Assembly: GCA_021151535.1 (NCBI GenBank) | Contig: JAGKXC010000036.1 | Span: forward strand, 1 to 19,797 | DNA: 19,797 bases | Direction: 5' to 3' | Origin: Sphingobacteriia bacterium | Lineage (GTDB): Bacteria; Bacteroidota; Bacteroidia; NS11-12g; UBA955 | Shown here: piece after piece, positions 1-8,044 of the stretch | How the letters are laid out: the number at the start of each line of letters is the position of its first letter | Position numbering within the stretch: position 1 is the stretch's first letter | Program-made: the position numbers and the translations under genes | The notes under the pieces: model-generated | The model's input: only the letters and a program-made list of their open reading frames with translations | What the model was told of the DNA's origin: nothing | The model's database searches: none

Positions 1-1887
1 CCTACTTTTGGCGGGATTAACTTAGAAGATATCAAGGCTCCTGAAAGTTTTGAAATTGAAGAGCGCTTAAAAGAGGAATTGAATATTCCCATTATGCACG
101 ATGATCAACACGGTACGGCTATCATTAGTGGTGCAGGTTTGATCAACGCACTGCGCATCGTAAATAAGAATATTGAAGAGGTACGTTTGGTGGTGAATGG
201 AGCAGGCGCAAGTGCCATTGCTTGTACCAAATTGTTTGTGAGTTTGGGTGCCAAAAAAGAAAACATCGTTATGTTGGATTCTAAAGGCGTACTAAAAGCT
301 TCTCGTACCGATTTAGATAAATACAAAGCACAATTTGCTACCCAGCGCGATATCACCACTTTGGAAGAATCGTTGGTAAATGCCGATGTTTTTGTGGGGT
401 TGAGCAAAGGAAATATTTTATCGCAGGAAATGATTCGCTCAATGGCTGAAAACCCTATCGTTTTTGCCATGGCCAATCCTGATCCTGAGATTGATTATAA
501 TTTGGCGGTAGCCGCTCGCCCTGATATCATCATGGCAACCGGTAGATCGGATTTCCCCAACCAGGTGAATAACGTTTTGGGATTCCCATTCATTTTCCGC
601 GGTGCATTGGATGTAAAAGCCACTGCCATCAACGAAGAGATGAAGTTGGCTGCGGTAAGAGCCATCGCCGATTTGGCTATGGAACCGGTTCCAGAAGCTG
701 TTATGATGGCTTACAATGAAAGAAATCTATCATTCGGTAGAAATTATTTCATTCCAAAGCCTTTGGATCCTCGTTTGTTGACTACTGTTGCCCCAGCCGT
801 TGCGAAAGCTGCGATGGATAGCGGAGTAGCACGTTCTCCAATTACGGATTGGGAAGAATACAAAACCGAATTGAGAAAACGTTTGGGAATCGATAACGAT
901 TTTGTAAATCGTTTGATGATCAAAGCCAGAACAGCGCCAAAACGTGTGGTATTCTCAGAAGCAGATAACGTAAGCATTCTTCGTGCGGCACAAATGGCAG
1001 CTAGTGAAGGGATTTGTAAGCCTATTTTGTTGGGTAAACCAGAGGTTATCGAAAAGTTAATGGAGGAAAATCACATCGCCATACCCAATGCAGAAGTGAT
1101 TGATCCAAGAAGAGATGAGGATCACAGAAAAATCTTTGGAGAGCAGCATTATCAGCGCAGAGCACGCAAAGGATTAACCCAATATGAGGCAGAATATCAG
1201 ATGCGTAATAGAAATTATTACGGGGCGATGATGGTTGAACAAGGGTTAGCCGATGCCTTTATTTCTGGTTTATCGCGAAATTATCCCATTGCACTACGCC
1301 CAGCGTTAGAGGTAATTGGCACTGCAGATTCCAAAACCCGATTGGCTGGTATGCATATCATGATGACCAAATCAGGTCCGATGTTCTTTGCCGATACCAC
1401 CGTAAACATTGAATATTCCGTTGATACATATGTTGATTTGGTGAAAATGGTTTATAACCGCATCAAATCTTTCCAAATGGAGCCGCGAATTGCCTTGATT
1501 TCTTATTCTAATTTTGGCAGTTCTCATGGTCAGTATCCCGATATGGTAAGAGAAGCTGTTGCGCGTTTGCACAAGGAAAATCCTGAAATTTGTGTAGATG
1601 GTGAAATGCAGCCAATTTTTGCCATCGATGGCAAGTTGCGTCATAAGCAATATCCTTTCAATAAGTTGGGCGATAGATCTGCTAATGCGTTTATTTTCAG
1701 TAATTTGAGTACTGGAAATGCGGCGTATCAGTTGATGCGCGGAATGGGAATGGCAGATGCGATTGGACCTGTATTATTGGGCTTCAAAAAGAGCGTTCAT
1801 ATTCTTCACCACAGTTCTACTGTGAGAGAAATCGTGAACATGACAGCTTTGGCTGTTTGCGAAGCGCAAGACAAAGAAAACTTGTAG
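1..1887 (+). CDS. maeB: NADP-dependent malic enzyme fused to phosphotransacetylase-like domain (5' partial)
   Basis: The frame is open from base 1, so the gene begins upstream; 628 residues lie in the window and roughly 130 N-terminal residues are missing compared with the usual ~760. The enzyme oxidatively decarboxylates malate to pyruvate and makes NADPH in the cytoplasm. The malic enzyme part shows the metal-site region MHDDQHGTA, a dinucleotide-binding VNGAGASAIA stretch, and ATGRSDFPNQVNNVLGFPF. From about residue 300 the protein continues into a phosphate acetyltransferase-like domain (RVVFSEADN, ending near GPVLLGFKKSVHILHHSST). In characterised MaeB proteins this second domain has no transferase activity and senses acetyl-CoA; I infer the same here. 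A GNAT gene follows after 13 bases and is probably cotranscribed. Confidence 0.95.
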   Translation, partial: PTFGGINLEDIKAPESFEIEERLKEELNIPIMHDDQHGTAIISGAGLINALRIVNKNIEEVRLVVNGAGASAIACTKLFVSLGAKKENIVMLDSKGVLKASRTDLDKYKAQFATQRDITTLEESLVNADVFVGLSKGNILSQEMIRSMAENPIVFAMANPDPEIDYNLAVAARPDIIMATGRSDFPNQVNNVLGFPFIFRGALDVKATAINEEMKLAAVRAIADLAMEPVPEAVMMAYNERNLSFGRNYFIPKPLDPRLLTTVAPAVAKAAMDSGVARSPITDWEEYKTELRKRLGIDNDFVNRLMIKARTAPKRVVFSEADNVSILRAAQMAASEGICKPILLGKPEVIEKLMEENHIAIPNAEVIDPRRDEDHRKIFGEQHYQRRARKGLTQYEAEYQMRNRNYYGAMMVEQGLADAFISGLSRNYPIALRPALEVIGTADSKTRLAGMHIMMTKSGPMFFADTTVNIEYSVDTYVDLVKMVYNRIKSFQMEPRIALISYSNFGSSHGQYPDMVREAVARLHKENPEICVDGEMQPIFAIDGKLRHKQYPFNKLGDRSANAFIFSNLSTGNAAYQLMRGMGMADAIGPVLLGFKKSVHILHHSSTVREIVNMTALAVCEAQDKENL

Positions 1888-1900
1888 AAATTCCTCGAAT

Positions 1901-2398
1901 ATGCAGCCGCTAACGTCGAATAGCCAACATCGCCCGGAAAACAAAAAAGCTGTTTCCATGGGTGATGAAGACATTCACGTGTTGGTGGTTTCATTCGGCA
2001 GCAAAGAATATTATCAAAGTGTGGCGGTTCGGTATGAAGTACTGAGAAAGCCGCTGCAGTTGAGTTTTGATCCTGAGCAATTGGCACAGGAAGGTTCTGA
2101 TTTGCATGTTGTGGCATTTGATGGAGATAAAGCTATTGGTACATTGATTTTATCGCCACATGGCGATATGGTTAAAATGCGACAAGTAGCGGTATTGGAT
2201 GCTTACCAAAACAGGGGAGTTGGGGCGCAAATGGTGGAAGTAGCTGAAACGGTTTCCCGCGATTTGGAGATGAAATCTATGGTATTGCATGCGCGCAAAA
2301 CGGCCGTGCCATTTTACTTGAAATTGAATTACCAAATGGAAGGCGATGAGTTTTTGGAGGTTGGAATTCCACACTTTCGGATGTTTAAAGACCTGTAA
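1901..2398 (+). CDS. GNAT family N-acetyltransferase
   Basis: A small acetyl-CoA-dependent acyltransferase whose substrate cannot be read from sequence. The acetyl-CoA binding loop is clear: VAVLDAYQNRGVGAQMVE carries the Q/R-x-x-G-x-G/A pattern of motif A, and the C-terminal AVPFYLKLNYQMEGDEF matches the motif B region of stand-alone GNAT proteins. Two starts are possible. The one given makes 165 residues and begins 13 bases after the maeB stop; the ATG at 1958 gives 146 residues, closer to the family norm, and drops an unconserved polar 19-residue head. Neither has a Shine-Dalgarno sequence. The short gap suggests cotranscription with maeB, but a metabolic link is unproven. Confidence 0.88.
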   Translation: MQPLTSNSQHRPENKKAVSMGDEDIHVLVVSFGSKEYYQSVAVRYEVLRKPLQLSFDPEQLAQEGSDLHVVAFDGDKAIGTLILSPHGDMVKMRQVAVLDAYQNRGVGAQMVEVAETVSRDLEMKSMVLHARKTAVPFYLKLNYQMEGDEFLEVGIPHFRMFKDL

Positions 2399-2427
2399 AG
2401 GGCAGTTATAACATCCTGATAATTGGT

Positions 2428-2435
2428 TATCTTTG
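2428..2435 (+). promoter_or_regulatory. Bacteroidota -7 box for rseP (TATCTTTG)
   Basis: An exact match to the TAnnTTTG -7 element used by the Bacteroidota primary sigma factor, ending 13 bases before the rseP ATG. No clear TTTG -33 element is seen at normal spacing. The position implies an extremely short leader. Confidence 0.55.
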
Positions 2436-2448
2436 CATTTCTACATAC

Positions 2449-3813
2449 ATGGAAGCGTTAATTACAGCCACTCAATTCTTATTAGCATTATCGATTTTAA
2501 TCATTTTACACGAATGCGGACATTTCTGGGCCGCCCGTGCATTTGGTATTCGCGTTGAGAAATTCTTCTTGTTTTTTGATGCCTGGGGATTCAAATTTTT
2601 TAGCTTTAAAAAGGGCGATACCGAATACGGAATTGGATGGTTGCCCATGGGCGGTTATGTGAAAATTGCCGGAATGGTGGATGAGAGTTTAGATAAAGAT
2701 CAACTTAATTCTGAGCCGCAACCTTGGGAATTTAGAAGCAAGCCGGCTTGGCAACGATTGATCGTGATGATTGGCGGTGTTTTGGTGAACCTAATTTTGG
2801 GTATCATCATCACCACGGTTGTAACGTACACCCAAGGTGATCGCTATATTCCCAATGATAAAATTAACGAATTAGGCGGAATTTATGCCAGCCCTATGGC
2901 AAGAGAATTCGGTTTTAAAACGGGCGATAAAATCTTGAAATTGAACGGTAAAACCGTTGATAATTTGAGTGAAGAATTTGGTTCTGCTACGTTCTTAACT
3001 GCTTCTAACAAGGTGGTTGAATTACAAAGGGATTCTCAAATTATTGAGTTGAAACTTCCTGTGAATATGGAAGATAAGTTGGGTAGCATGACGGATGAAC
3101 AGAAGATGTATCCGTTGTTTGCACCAAGAATGGGTTTTGCCATTGAAACCGTTATGGCTGGTAGCAATGCTTCCAAGGCGGGTTTGAAAAAGAATGATCG
3201 CATTATTGCCATTGATTCCATTCAAACTTCTTCTTTCTTTGAATTTAGAGAAATGTTGCAACATTCTAAGAATAAGGCCATAAAACTTACTGTATTACGT
3301 GGCGATTCAGTAAAAATGGATACCATGAAGTTGGCAGCGCAAGTAACAGAAGATGGCACTTTGGGCTTTCAACCTAAGGATTTAGAATTAGAACAGTATG
3401 TTAAAGTAGTGAATTATACAGTGTTACAATCTGTGGTAATTGGCTCTGAAAAATCAATTGATTTGTTGGTGGGTACGGCTCAATCTTTGGGTAAAGTGGC
3501 CACTGGTAAAGTGAATGCTAAGAAATCTTTGGCAGGTCCTGTGGGTATCGCCCAAATGTTTGGAGGAGAATGGAATTGGTTGAAATTCTGGACCTTGACA
3601 GCTTTGTTGAGTTTGACTTTGGCGTTCATGAATATTTTGCCAATCCCGGCTTTGGATGGCGGACATGTGATGTTCCTATTATGGGAAATGATTACAGGTA
3701 AACCAGTTACAGAGAAGGTTTTGTACGTGGGTCAGATCATAGGTATGGTGTTTATTCTATCGTTGATGGCGTTTGCTTTTTGGGTAGATATTGCACGTGC
3801 ATTGGGTTTCTAA
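2449..3813 (+). CDS. rseP: RIP metalloprotease RseP (site-2 protease)
   Basis: An intramembrane zinc protease that cuts membrane-anchored regulators such as anti-sigma factors, and possibly remnant signal peptides. The first transmembrane segment (about residues 4-25) holds the zinc-binding HECGH at 21-25. The second metal and catalytic motif is ALDGGH with Asp403 near the C-terminus. GYVKIAGM follows the catalytic region as in RseP homologues. Further hydrophobic segments lie at about 105-125, 380-400 and 425-445. Between them are two PDZ-like segments (about 125-220 and 225-310, the second with GSNASKAGLKKNDRIIAID). The 454-residue length is normal for Bacteroidota RseP. hscB follows after a short gap; no anti-sigma gene is adjacent, so its substrate is unknown. 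Confidence 0.96.
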   Translation: MEALITATQFLLALSILIILHECGHFWAARAFGIRVEKFFLFFDAWGFKFFSFKKGDTEYGIGWLPMGGYVKIAGMVDESLDKDQLNSEPQPWEFRSKPAWQRLIVMIGGVLVNLILGIIITTVVTYTQGDRYIPNDKINELGGIYASPMAREFGFKTGDKILKLNGKTVDNLSEEFGSATFLTASNKVVELQRDSQIIELKLPVNMEDKLGSMTDEQKMYPLFAPRMGFAIETVMAGSNASKAGLKKNDRIIAIDSIQTSSFFEFREMLQHSKNKAIKLTVLRGDSVKMDTMKLAAQVTEDGTLGFQPKDLELEQYVKVVNYTVLQSVVIGSEKSIDLLVGTAQSLGKVATGKVNAKKSLAGPVGIAQMFGGEWNWLKFWTLTALLSLTLAFMNILPIPALDGGHVMFLLWEMITGKPVTEKVLYVGQIIGMVFILSLMAFAFWVDIARALGF

Positions 3814-3847
3814 GGATTAAGAATATTAACTGAATCGTTATTTGGCG

Positions 3848-4369
3848 ATGAATCATTTCGAGGCTTTACAATTAACGCCATATTTTATATTGGATGGTAC
3901 GGTGGTGAGGAAGGCATTTATTGCCATTCAAAAAACCGCGCATCCGGATTTTGGAGATGAATCGGATCTTTCGGAATTGGCGAATCAGGCCTTTGAGTTA
4001 TTCAAAAAGAAAGAGGGGGTAGTGAGGGCATTTGTGTTAATGCATCGCCCTGAAAATGCATTGAATGCAAACCAATTGCCTTCAGATTTTTTGATGGAAA
4101 TGATGGAGTTGAGCGATTTGATTGAGGAATCGGCGCACTTGGATGAAAGTCTGAAATCGCCCGAAAATAACGAAGCGGCGAAGGAATTGAAGCGATGGGA
4201 AACGGCATTGGAGCAGGAGTTAGTTAAATTACAATTGGAATTCCCTGAATCGAACTTACAGGTTCAAGAAAATTTGAAACAATTGCTGGATGCGTTAATT
4301 GTTTGGTACCAAAAAAGCCGTTATATAAACCGATTAACGAAAAATTTCATGGGTATTGAGGAGATGTAA
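3848..4369 (+). CDS. hscB: Fe-S cluster assembly co-chaperone HscB (J-protein)
   Basis: A predicted J-domain co-chaperone that delivers the scaffold IscU to the Hsp70-type chaperone HscA. The N-terminal 65 residues form a J domain with the HPD signature at residues 32-34 (KTAHPDFGD). The C-terminal half has the HscB landmark SDFLMEMMELSDLIEE, which aligns with the FLMEQLELREELDE stretch of E. coli HscB, and ends in a helical segment resembling the HscB C-terminus. The 173-residue length agrees with E. coli HscB (171). I chose the ATG at 3848 over an in-frame TTG six bases earlier because family members begin with (M)NxFExLxL. No hscA, iscU or iscS lies in the window, so the gene is detached from its usual cluster here. 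A generic DnaJ-like protein is the alternative. Confidence 0.82.
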   Translation: MNHFEALQLTPYFILDGTVVRKAFIAIQKTAHPDFGDESDLSELANQAFELFKKKEGVVRAFVLMHRPENALNANQLPSDFLMEMMELSDLIEESAHLDESLKSPENNEAAKELKRWETALEQELVKLQLEFPESNLQVQENLKQLLDALIVWYQKSRYINRLTKNFMGIEEM

Positions 4370-4388
4370 TTTCCTGCAACTATTTTTA
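4356..4388 (+). promoter_or_regulatory. Possible promoter for the PyrR-like gene
   Basis: TTG at 4356-4358 and TATTTTTA at 4381-4388 are separated by 22 bases, inside the spacing used by Bacteroidota promoters. The -7 box has one mismatch to TAnnTTTG. It lies partly within the end of hscB and ends 14 bases before the start codon. Confidence 0.35.
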
Positions 4389-4402
4389 CCAAAGTTTTAC
4401 AT

Positions 4403-4900
4403 ATGAACAACAAAACCATCATCAAAACGCATCAAGAAATTAAGTTGATGTTGCAACGCTTGAGCTATGAAATTGCTGAAAATTTTGTAGACAGTGAGGG
4501 TTTGTATTTGGTGGCTTTGAATACACGTGGATTGGCTATTGCCAACGAATTGAACCAAGATTTATGTCGCATTTTACCTCAATGTACCATCAGTTTGGGC
4601 AATGTGGATGTTTTGGGCGATGCACATTGGACTGGGGTGGCTCCGACGCAAATTGATTTAGATACACCGGTAATTATTGTTGACGATGTAATTCATTCTG
4701 GATCAACGGTAATGAAAGTTTTGGCCGAATTGTATGATTATGGTTTTCACAAAATCCAAACGGCATTTTTGGCAGAGCGTGAGCATAGGAATTTCCCTAT
4801 TGCCGCAGATTTTGTTGGGATTTCTATCGCCACAACACTGCAGGAGCATGTTTATTTTGATAACACAGATCCGGGTAACCTAATATTGTTTTTGGAGTAA
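4403..4900 (+). CDS. PyrR-like phosphoribosyltransferase
   Basis: A type I phosphoribosyltransferase fold protein. The PRPP-binding loop VIIVDDVIHSGST sits at residues 90-102. The rest resembles PyrR more than hypoxanthine or adenine phosphoribosyltransferases: LVALNTRGLAIANEL matches the PyrR LVGIKTRGVPLA region, and HRNFPIAADFVGISIATT matches the conserved HRELPIRADYVGKNxPT segment. PyrR is a bifunctional uracil phosphoribosyltransferase and RNA-binding attenuator of pyr operons. It is quite divergent, and the hairpin that follows shows no recognisable pyr anti-antiterminator, so enzymatic or regulatory function is inference. A dihydroorotase gene lies about 3 kb downstream, not in the same operon. 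Confidence 0.78.
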   Translation: MNNKTIIKTHQEIKLMLQRLSYEIAENFVDSEGLYLVALNTRGLAIANELNQDLCRILPQCTISLGNVDVLGDAHWTGVAPTQIDLDTPVIIVDDVIHSGSTVMKVLAELYDYGFHKIQTAFLAEREHRNFPIAADFVGISIATTLQEHVYFDNTDPGNLILFLE

Positions 4901-4920
4901 TTTTCATATTTTTTTTTGAG

Positions 4921-4943
4921 GTATACAACGAAATGTTGTGTAT
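4921..4943. other. Imperfect hairpin between the PyrR-like gene and the secreted-protein gene
   Basis: Bases 4921-4929 pair with 4935-4943 around the five-base loop GAAAT, giving a nine-pair stem including two G-T wobbles. A run of nine T lies just before it (4909-4917), which on the opposite strand would act as an A tract preceding the stem. Downstream is only moderately T-rich, so it is a weak terminator candidate on the plus strand and could equally be a regulatory or mRNA-stability element. Confidence 0.4.
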
Positions 4944-4970
4944 GTTTATCTTTATAAGATAAAACTTTCC

Positions 4971-4978
4971 TAATTTTG
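4971..4978 (+). promoter_or_regulatory. -7 box TAATTTTG upstream of the secreted-protein gene
   Basis: An exact TAnnTTTG match ending 10 bases before the ATG at 4989. A second near match, TATCTTTA, lies at 4947-4954. No convincing -33 element was found. Confidence 0.5.
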
Positions 4979-4988
4979 GGATATTTCC

Positions 4989-7484
4989 ATGCTGAAAAGG
5001 ATATTTATAATTTTCTTTTTGGGGCTATTGCTCCTTCCCTTAAAGGGAACCCACATCGTGGGAGGGGAAATGAATTATACCTATCTCGGGAACAACGAAT
5101 ATTTGATTCGATTGGATTTATACATCGATTGTAAAAACGGCAGTGCCGATGCGATTTCTTCCGATGCAACGGCTTTTATTGGTTTATTTGATGGAAATAC
5201 CGGAAACATGATAAGTGGTTTTCCGAGAGAGGTAGGTAGGAAAGGTCCTACGCGTGTAGTGAAAACCAATTACAATTGCATCGTTCAAGCTCCCAATGCC
5301 TGCGTTGATCAGTATTATTACGAATTTAAACTCACACTTCCTCCAAGAACTGGTGGTTATTATATTAGTTTTCAGCGCTGTTGTAGGAATGGGTCTATTA
5401 CAAATTTGTCGAATCCTGGAGCTACAGGAGCAAATTATTGGACGCATATTCCCGATCCCAGAACGCTTTCTAATGGTCAGCCAAATAATTCTGCACGATT
5501 TAAAGAATTGCCACCAAACTTTTTGTGTACAAATACGCCATTAAAGTTTGATCATTCTGCCACTGATGCCGATGGCGATAGCTTGGTATATGAATTATTT
5601 CAACCCTTTTTAGGTGGAGATCAAAATGATCCAAGACCTGATAATACGCCAAATAACGGCTATTTGCAATCGCCCCCGTTTACAAATGTTTCTTATAATT
5701 CTCCTTATACTTGGCCGGTGCCAATAAATGGTAACCCGCCTTTAACCATTGATTCTAAAACGGGTTTTCTTACATTAACGCCTACTAGAGTTGGTCAGTT
5801 TGTGGTAGGGATTCTGGTGAAAGAATACCGCAATGGCAAACTGATTTCTTCTACGCGCAGAGATTATCAATTCAATGTGCAAAGTTGTGTAATCGATGTG
5901 GTGGCATCGTTCTTTGTTCCTAGTTTTATTTGCGGATATACTTATAAATTTCAAAATCAAAGCTCCAGTGCTCAGCGCTATCATTGGGATTTCGGATTTC
6001 CGGGTAGAACAGATGATACGTCTAATTCCAATAATCCCCAAGTTACATTTCCCGGCCCCGGATCCTACAAAGTAAGATTGTATGCTTATAAAAATAAGTG
6101 TTTAGATAGTTTTGTTGCGGTAATGAACATTGTTGAACCACAAATACCTAAATTACCTAAGGATACTACTATTTGTCCAGGTGGAGCAGTTTCAATGACA
6201 TCCAGTGTTACCGGCGATGGCTATAAATGGAGTACGGGCGATACCTCCAAAAGCGTTAAAGTAAACAAAGCTGGATTGTATTGGCTGGAGGTTCGCGTGA
6301 AATCTTGTTTTTATAGGGATTCTATCCAAATCGCCATGGATAATTCACAAATTAATGGAACTGGGGATACGGTTTACTGCAGTAATTCTGCATTTACCAG
6401 AAAACTAACCGCAACCAACGGATGGGCAAAATACTTGTGGAATACGGGCGATACAACTGAAAATATTACCATCAATAAGGTGGGAAATTATTGGGTAAGG
6501 GCAACTTCTATTTACAAATGTGTTACCAGCGACACGCTATCGGTGAGTCAATATTCTCCGGTACAAGTGCAAATTGATGATACTACAGTTTGTAATGGTT
6601 TCCCAGTAACTTTTCAATCGCAAAAAACTTTAAATAACCCTGCTGTAACTACTCAGTGGAGCACAGGTGCAACAGGATATTTCTTTACTACAAAGAATCC
6701 AGGTTTATATTGGGCAGAGGTAACCATTGGAAAATGCTCTAAAAGAGATTCTTTTACGTTAAGTAATTTCCCAAACCAATTTAAGTTAGGAAGAGATTTG
6801 CGATTTTGTGAGAATATAGATACAATATTGACCATTGGATTAGCGGGAGCTACTCAAATTACTTGGAATAAAGAAATAACTGGAAGTTCTTATCACCTAA
6901 CCAGTCCCGGCAAATTGGTGGTGGCGTTAACCAATATCTATGGTTGCAGAGAAACAGATTCCATCATGATTTATTTGTTTATGAATCCAAGTTTGAATTT
7001 GGGCTCAGATACAACACTTTGCTTGAGCGAAAATCCCATATTGGATGCAGGAGCAAATATGCGATCTTATATGTGGATGGATGGTAGCACGGATCGTTAT
7101 AAAGTGGCTTATGATTCTGGTTTGTATTGGGTAAGGATTGTGGATCAAGAAGGCTGTAAAACGGTTGATAGTTTATATTTAAACAAACGCAAGGATTTAT
7201 TCCCATCGCAAATTTGGATGCCGAATGCATTTACTCCCAATGATGATAATCGCAATGATTTATTTCCGTTGAATCAATATAAAGTGAAGGGCGCATTGTA
7301 CGAGGTGAAGATCTTTGACCGGTGGGGAGGTAAAATAACGGAATTTAATTCTCCCGATTTGAATTGGGATGGAAAGATAAATGGAAACCCTGCTCCAGAA
7401 GGAGTTTATGTTTATACCGTACAGTGGATTGGTTGCGATAACCAAAAACACTTCATGTATGGCGATTTTACCTTAATGAGATAA
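4989..7484 (+). CDS. Secreted PKD/Ig-repeat protein with type IX secretion (type B) C-terminal sorting domain
   Basis: A predicted 831-residue surface or extracellular protein. The N-terminus is a signal peptide with a strongly hydrophobic core (about residues 5-18), then HIVGGEMNYTYLG, a start common in Bacteroidota gliding-associated proteins. A cysteine-containing N-terminal region runs to about 298. A PKD-like domain follows at about 310-388, with YHWDFGFPG and GSYKVRLYAY. Five tandem Ig-like repeats come next; their first cysteines are at 396, 464, 535, 607 and 678 and their second at 440, 511, 583, 653 and 723. From about 740 the protein ends in the gliding-motility-type CHU_C/T9SS type B domain: MPNAFTPNDD, VKIFDRWGG, APEGVYVYTV and final FTLMR. 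No catalytic motif is visible, so adhesion or a structural surface role is inferred. Confidence 0.93.
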   Translation: MLKRIFIIFFLGLLLLPLKGTHIVGGEMNYTYLGNNEYLIRLDLYIDCKNGSADAISSDATAFIGLFDGNTGNMISGFPREVGRKGPTRVVKTNYNCIVQAPNACVDQYYYEFKLTLPPRTGGYYISFQRCCRNGSITNLSNPGATGANYWTHIPDPRTLSNGQPNNSARFKELPPNFLCTNTPLKFDHSATDADGDSLVYELFQPFLGGDQNDPRPDNTPNNGYLQSPPFTNVSYNSPYTWPVPINGNPPLTIDSKTGFLTLTPTRVGQFVVGILVKEYRNGKLISSTRRDYQFNVQSCVIDVVASFFVPSFICGYTYKFQNQSSSAQRYHWDFGFPGRTDDTSNSNNPQVTFPGPGSYKVRLYAYKNKCLDSFVAVMNIVEPQIPKLPKDTTICPGGAVSMTSSVTGDGYKWSTGDTSKSVKVNKAGLYWLEVRVKSCFYRDSIQIAMDNSQINGTGDTVYCSNSAFTRKLTATNGWAKYLWNTGDTTENITINKVGNYWVRATSIYKCVTSDTLSVSQYSPVQVQIDDTTVCNGFPVTFQSQKTLNNPAVTTQWSTGATGYFFTTKNPGLYWAEVTIGKCSKRDSFTLSNFPNQFKLGRDLRFCENIDTILTIGLAGATQITWNKEITGSSYHLTSPGKLVVALTNIYGCRETDSIMIYLFMNPSLNLGSDTTLCLSENPILDAGANMRSYMWMDGSTDRYKVAYDSGLYWVRIVDQEGCKTVDSLYLNKRKDLFPSQIWMPNAFTPNDDNRNDLFPLNQYKVKGALYEVKIFDRWGGKITEFNSPDLNWDGKINGNPAPEGVYVYTVQWIGCDNQKHFMYGDFTLMR

Positions 7485-7491
7485 TCGAAGA

Positions 7492-7893
7492 TTAGTTTTC
7501 TTCTTGGTTTTTGTGATTGGTAACTCTGCGGATACCATTTTTCAATAAGCTAGAATTGAAGTTAATTACCAACCCCAATTTGTACTGGCCCAAACGCAGC
7601 ATTTTAAGCATCTTTTGGATATGCGAATCAACTACATTGTCGCATGTTTCTATACAAACAATTAAGTTGTTTTCGATGAGTATATCTAATACATATCCGG
7701 ATTCTAAAACGAGATTTTTATAATGAATGGGTAACTCTTTATTTATTTCACTGGTTAAACCATTTTGTTGCAATTCGTATTGCATACATTGTAGGTATAT
7801 TTCTTTAGGCAAACCAGGGCCGAGGTTTTTATGTATATCAATGGCCATTCCAATTACCTGATGCGCCAATTCGTTTTCGTCTGTAACCATCAT
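7492..7893 (-). CDS. GxxExxY family protein with altered motif residues
   Basis: 133 residues that align along their whole length with the GxxExxY family (PF13366): AIDIHKNLGPGLPKEIYLQCM, the GYVLDILIENNLIV segment, and a C-terminal KLGLVINFNSSLLKNGIRRVTN close to the usual LGLLINFNVPLLKDGIKR. The family resembles PD-(D/E)xK nucleases but its function is not established. The signature is changed: Lys30 sits where the Glu of GxxExxY is expected, and the IVELKA strand reads IVCIET at 78-83, so Glu and Lys of the nuclease-like motif are replaced by Cys and Glu. Asp70 remains. The gene is convergent with the secreted-protein gene (stops eight bases apart). MM at the start leaves a three-base ambiguity. 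It could be a non-catalytic descendant. Confidence 0.85.
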   Translation of the reverse strand: MMVTDENELAHQVIGMAIDIHKNLGPGLPKEIYLQCMQYELQQNGLTSEINKELPIHYKNLVLESGYVLDILIENNLIVCIETCDNVVDSHIQKMLKMLRLGQYKLGLVINFNSSLLKNGIRRVTNHKNQEEN

Positions 7894-7907
7894 AAAGGTG
7901 CTAGAGA

Positions 7908-7915
7908 CAAAGATA
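7908..7915 (-). promoter_or_regulatory. -7 box TATCTTTG for the GxxExxY gene
   Basis: Read on the minus strand this is an exact TAnnTTTG match, 14 bases before the first ATG. No -33 element at standard spacing. The remainder of the 7894-8044 gap is AT-rich and also holds a small inverted repeat, AACATT/AATGTT, at 7963-7978. Confidence 0.5.
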
Positions 7916-8024
7916 TAAAAATCACATAGTTTTTTTACATAAAAATTGCAATTCTTTAGTTAAACATTAAAGAATGTTATTCAATGGATTAAATAATTAA
8001 ATTCCTTATCGTTTATTTACAACG

Positions 8025-8032
8025 TATTTTTG
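8025..8032 (+). promoter_or_regulatory. -7 box TATTTTTG for pyrC
   Basis: An exact TAnnTTTG match ending 12 bases before the ATG at 8045. It overlaps the in-frame TTG codons at 8030-8035, which argues that these are promoter sequence rather than the translation start. Confidence 0.5.
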
Positions 8033-8044
8033 TTGAAAAGAACT

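Noticed and set aside
105..476. 123-residue open frame opposite maeB
   Set aside because: Shadow of the conserved malic enzyme NAD-binding domain.
1806..2117. 103-residue minus frame across the maeB-GNAT junction
   Set aside because: Overlaps two supported genes on the other strand and has no domain or initiation signal.
3842..3850. TTG codons as starts for hscB, pyrC, DUF4837 and ald
   Set aside because: In each case an in-frame ATG 9-15 bases (or fewer) downstream fits the family N-terminus better, and in pyrC the TTG overlaps a promoter box.
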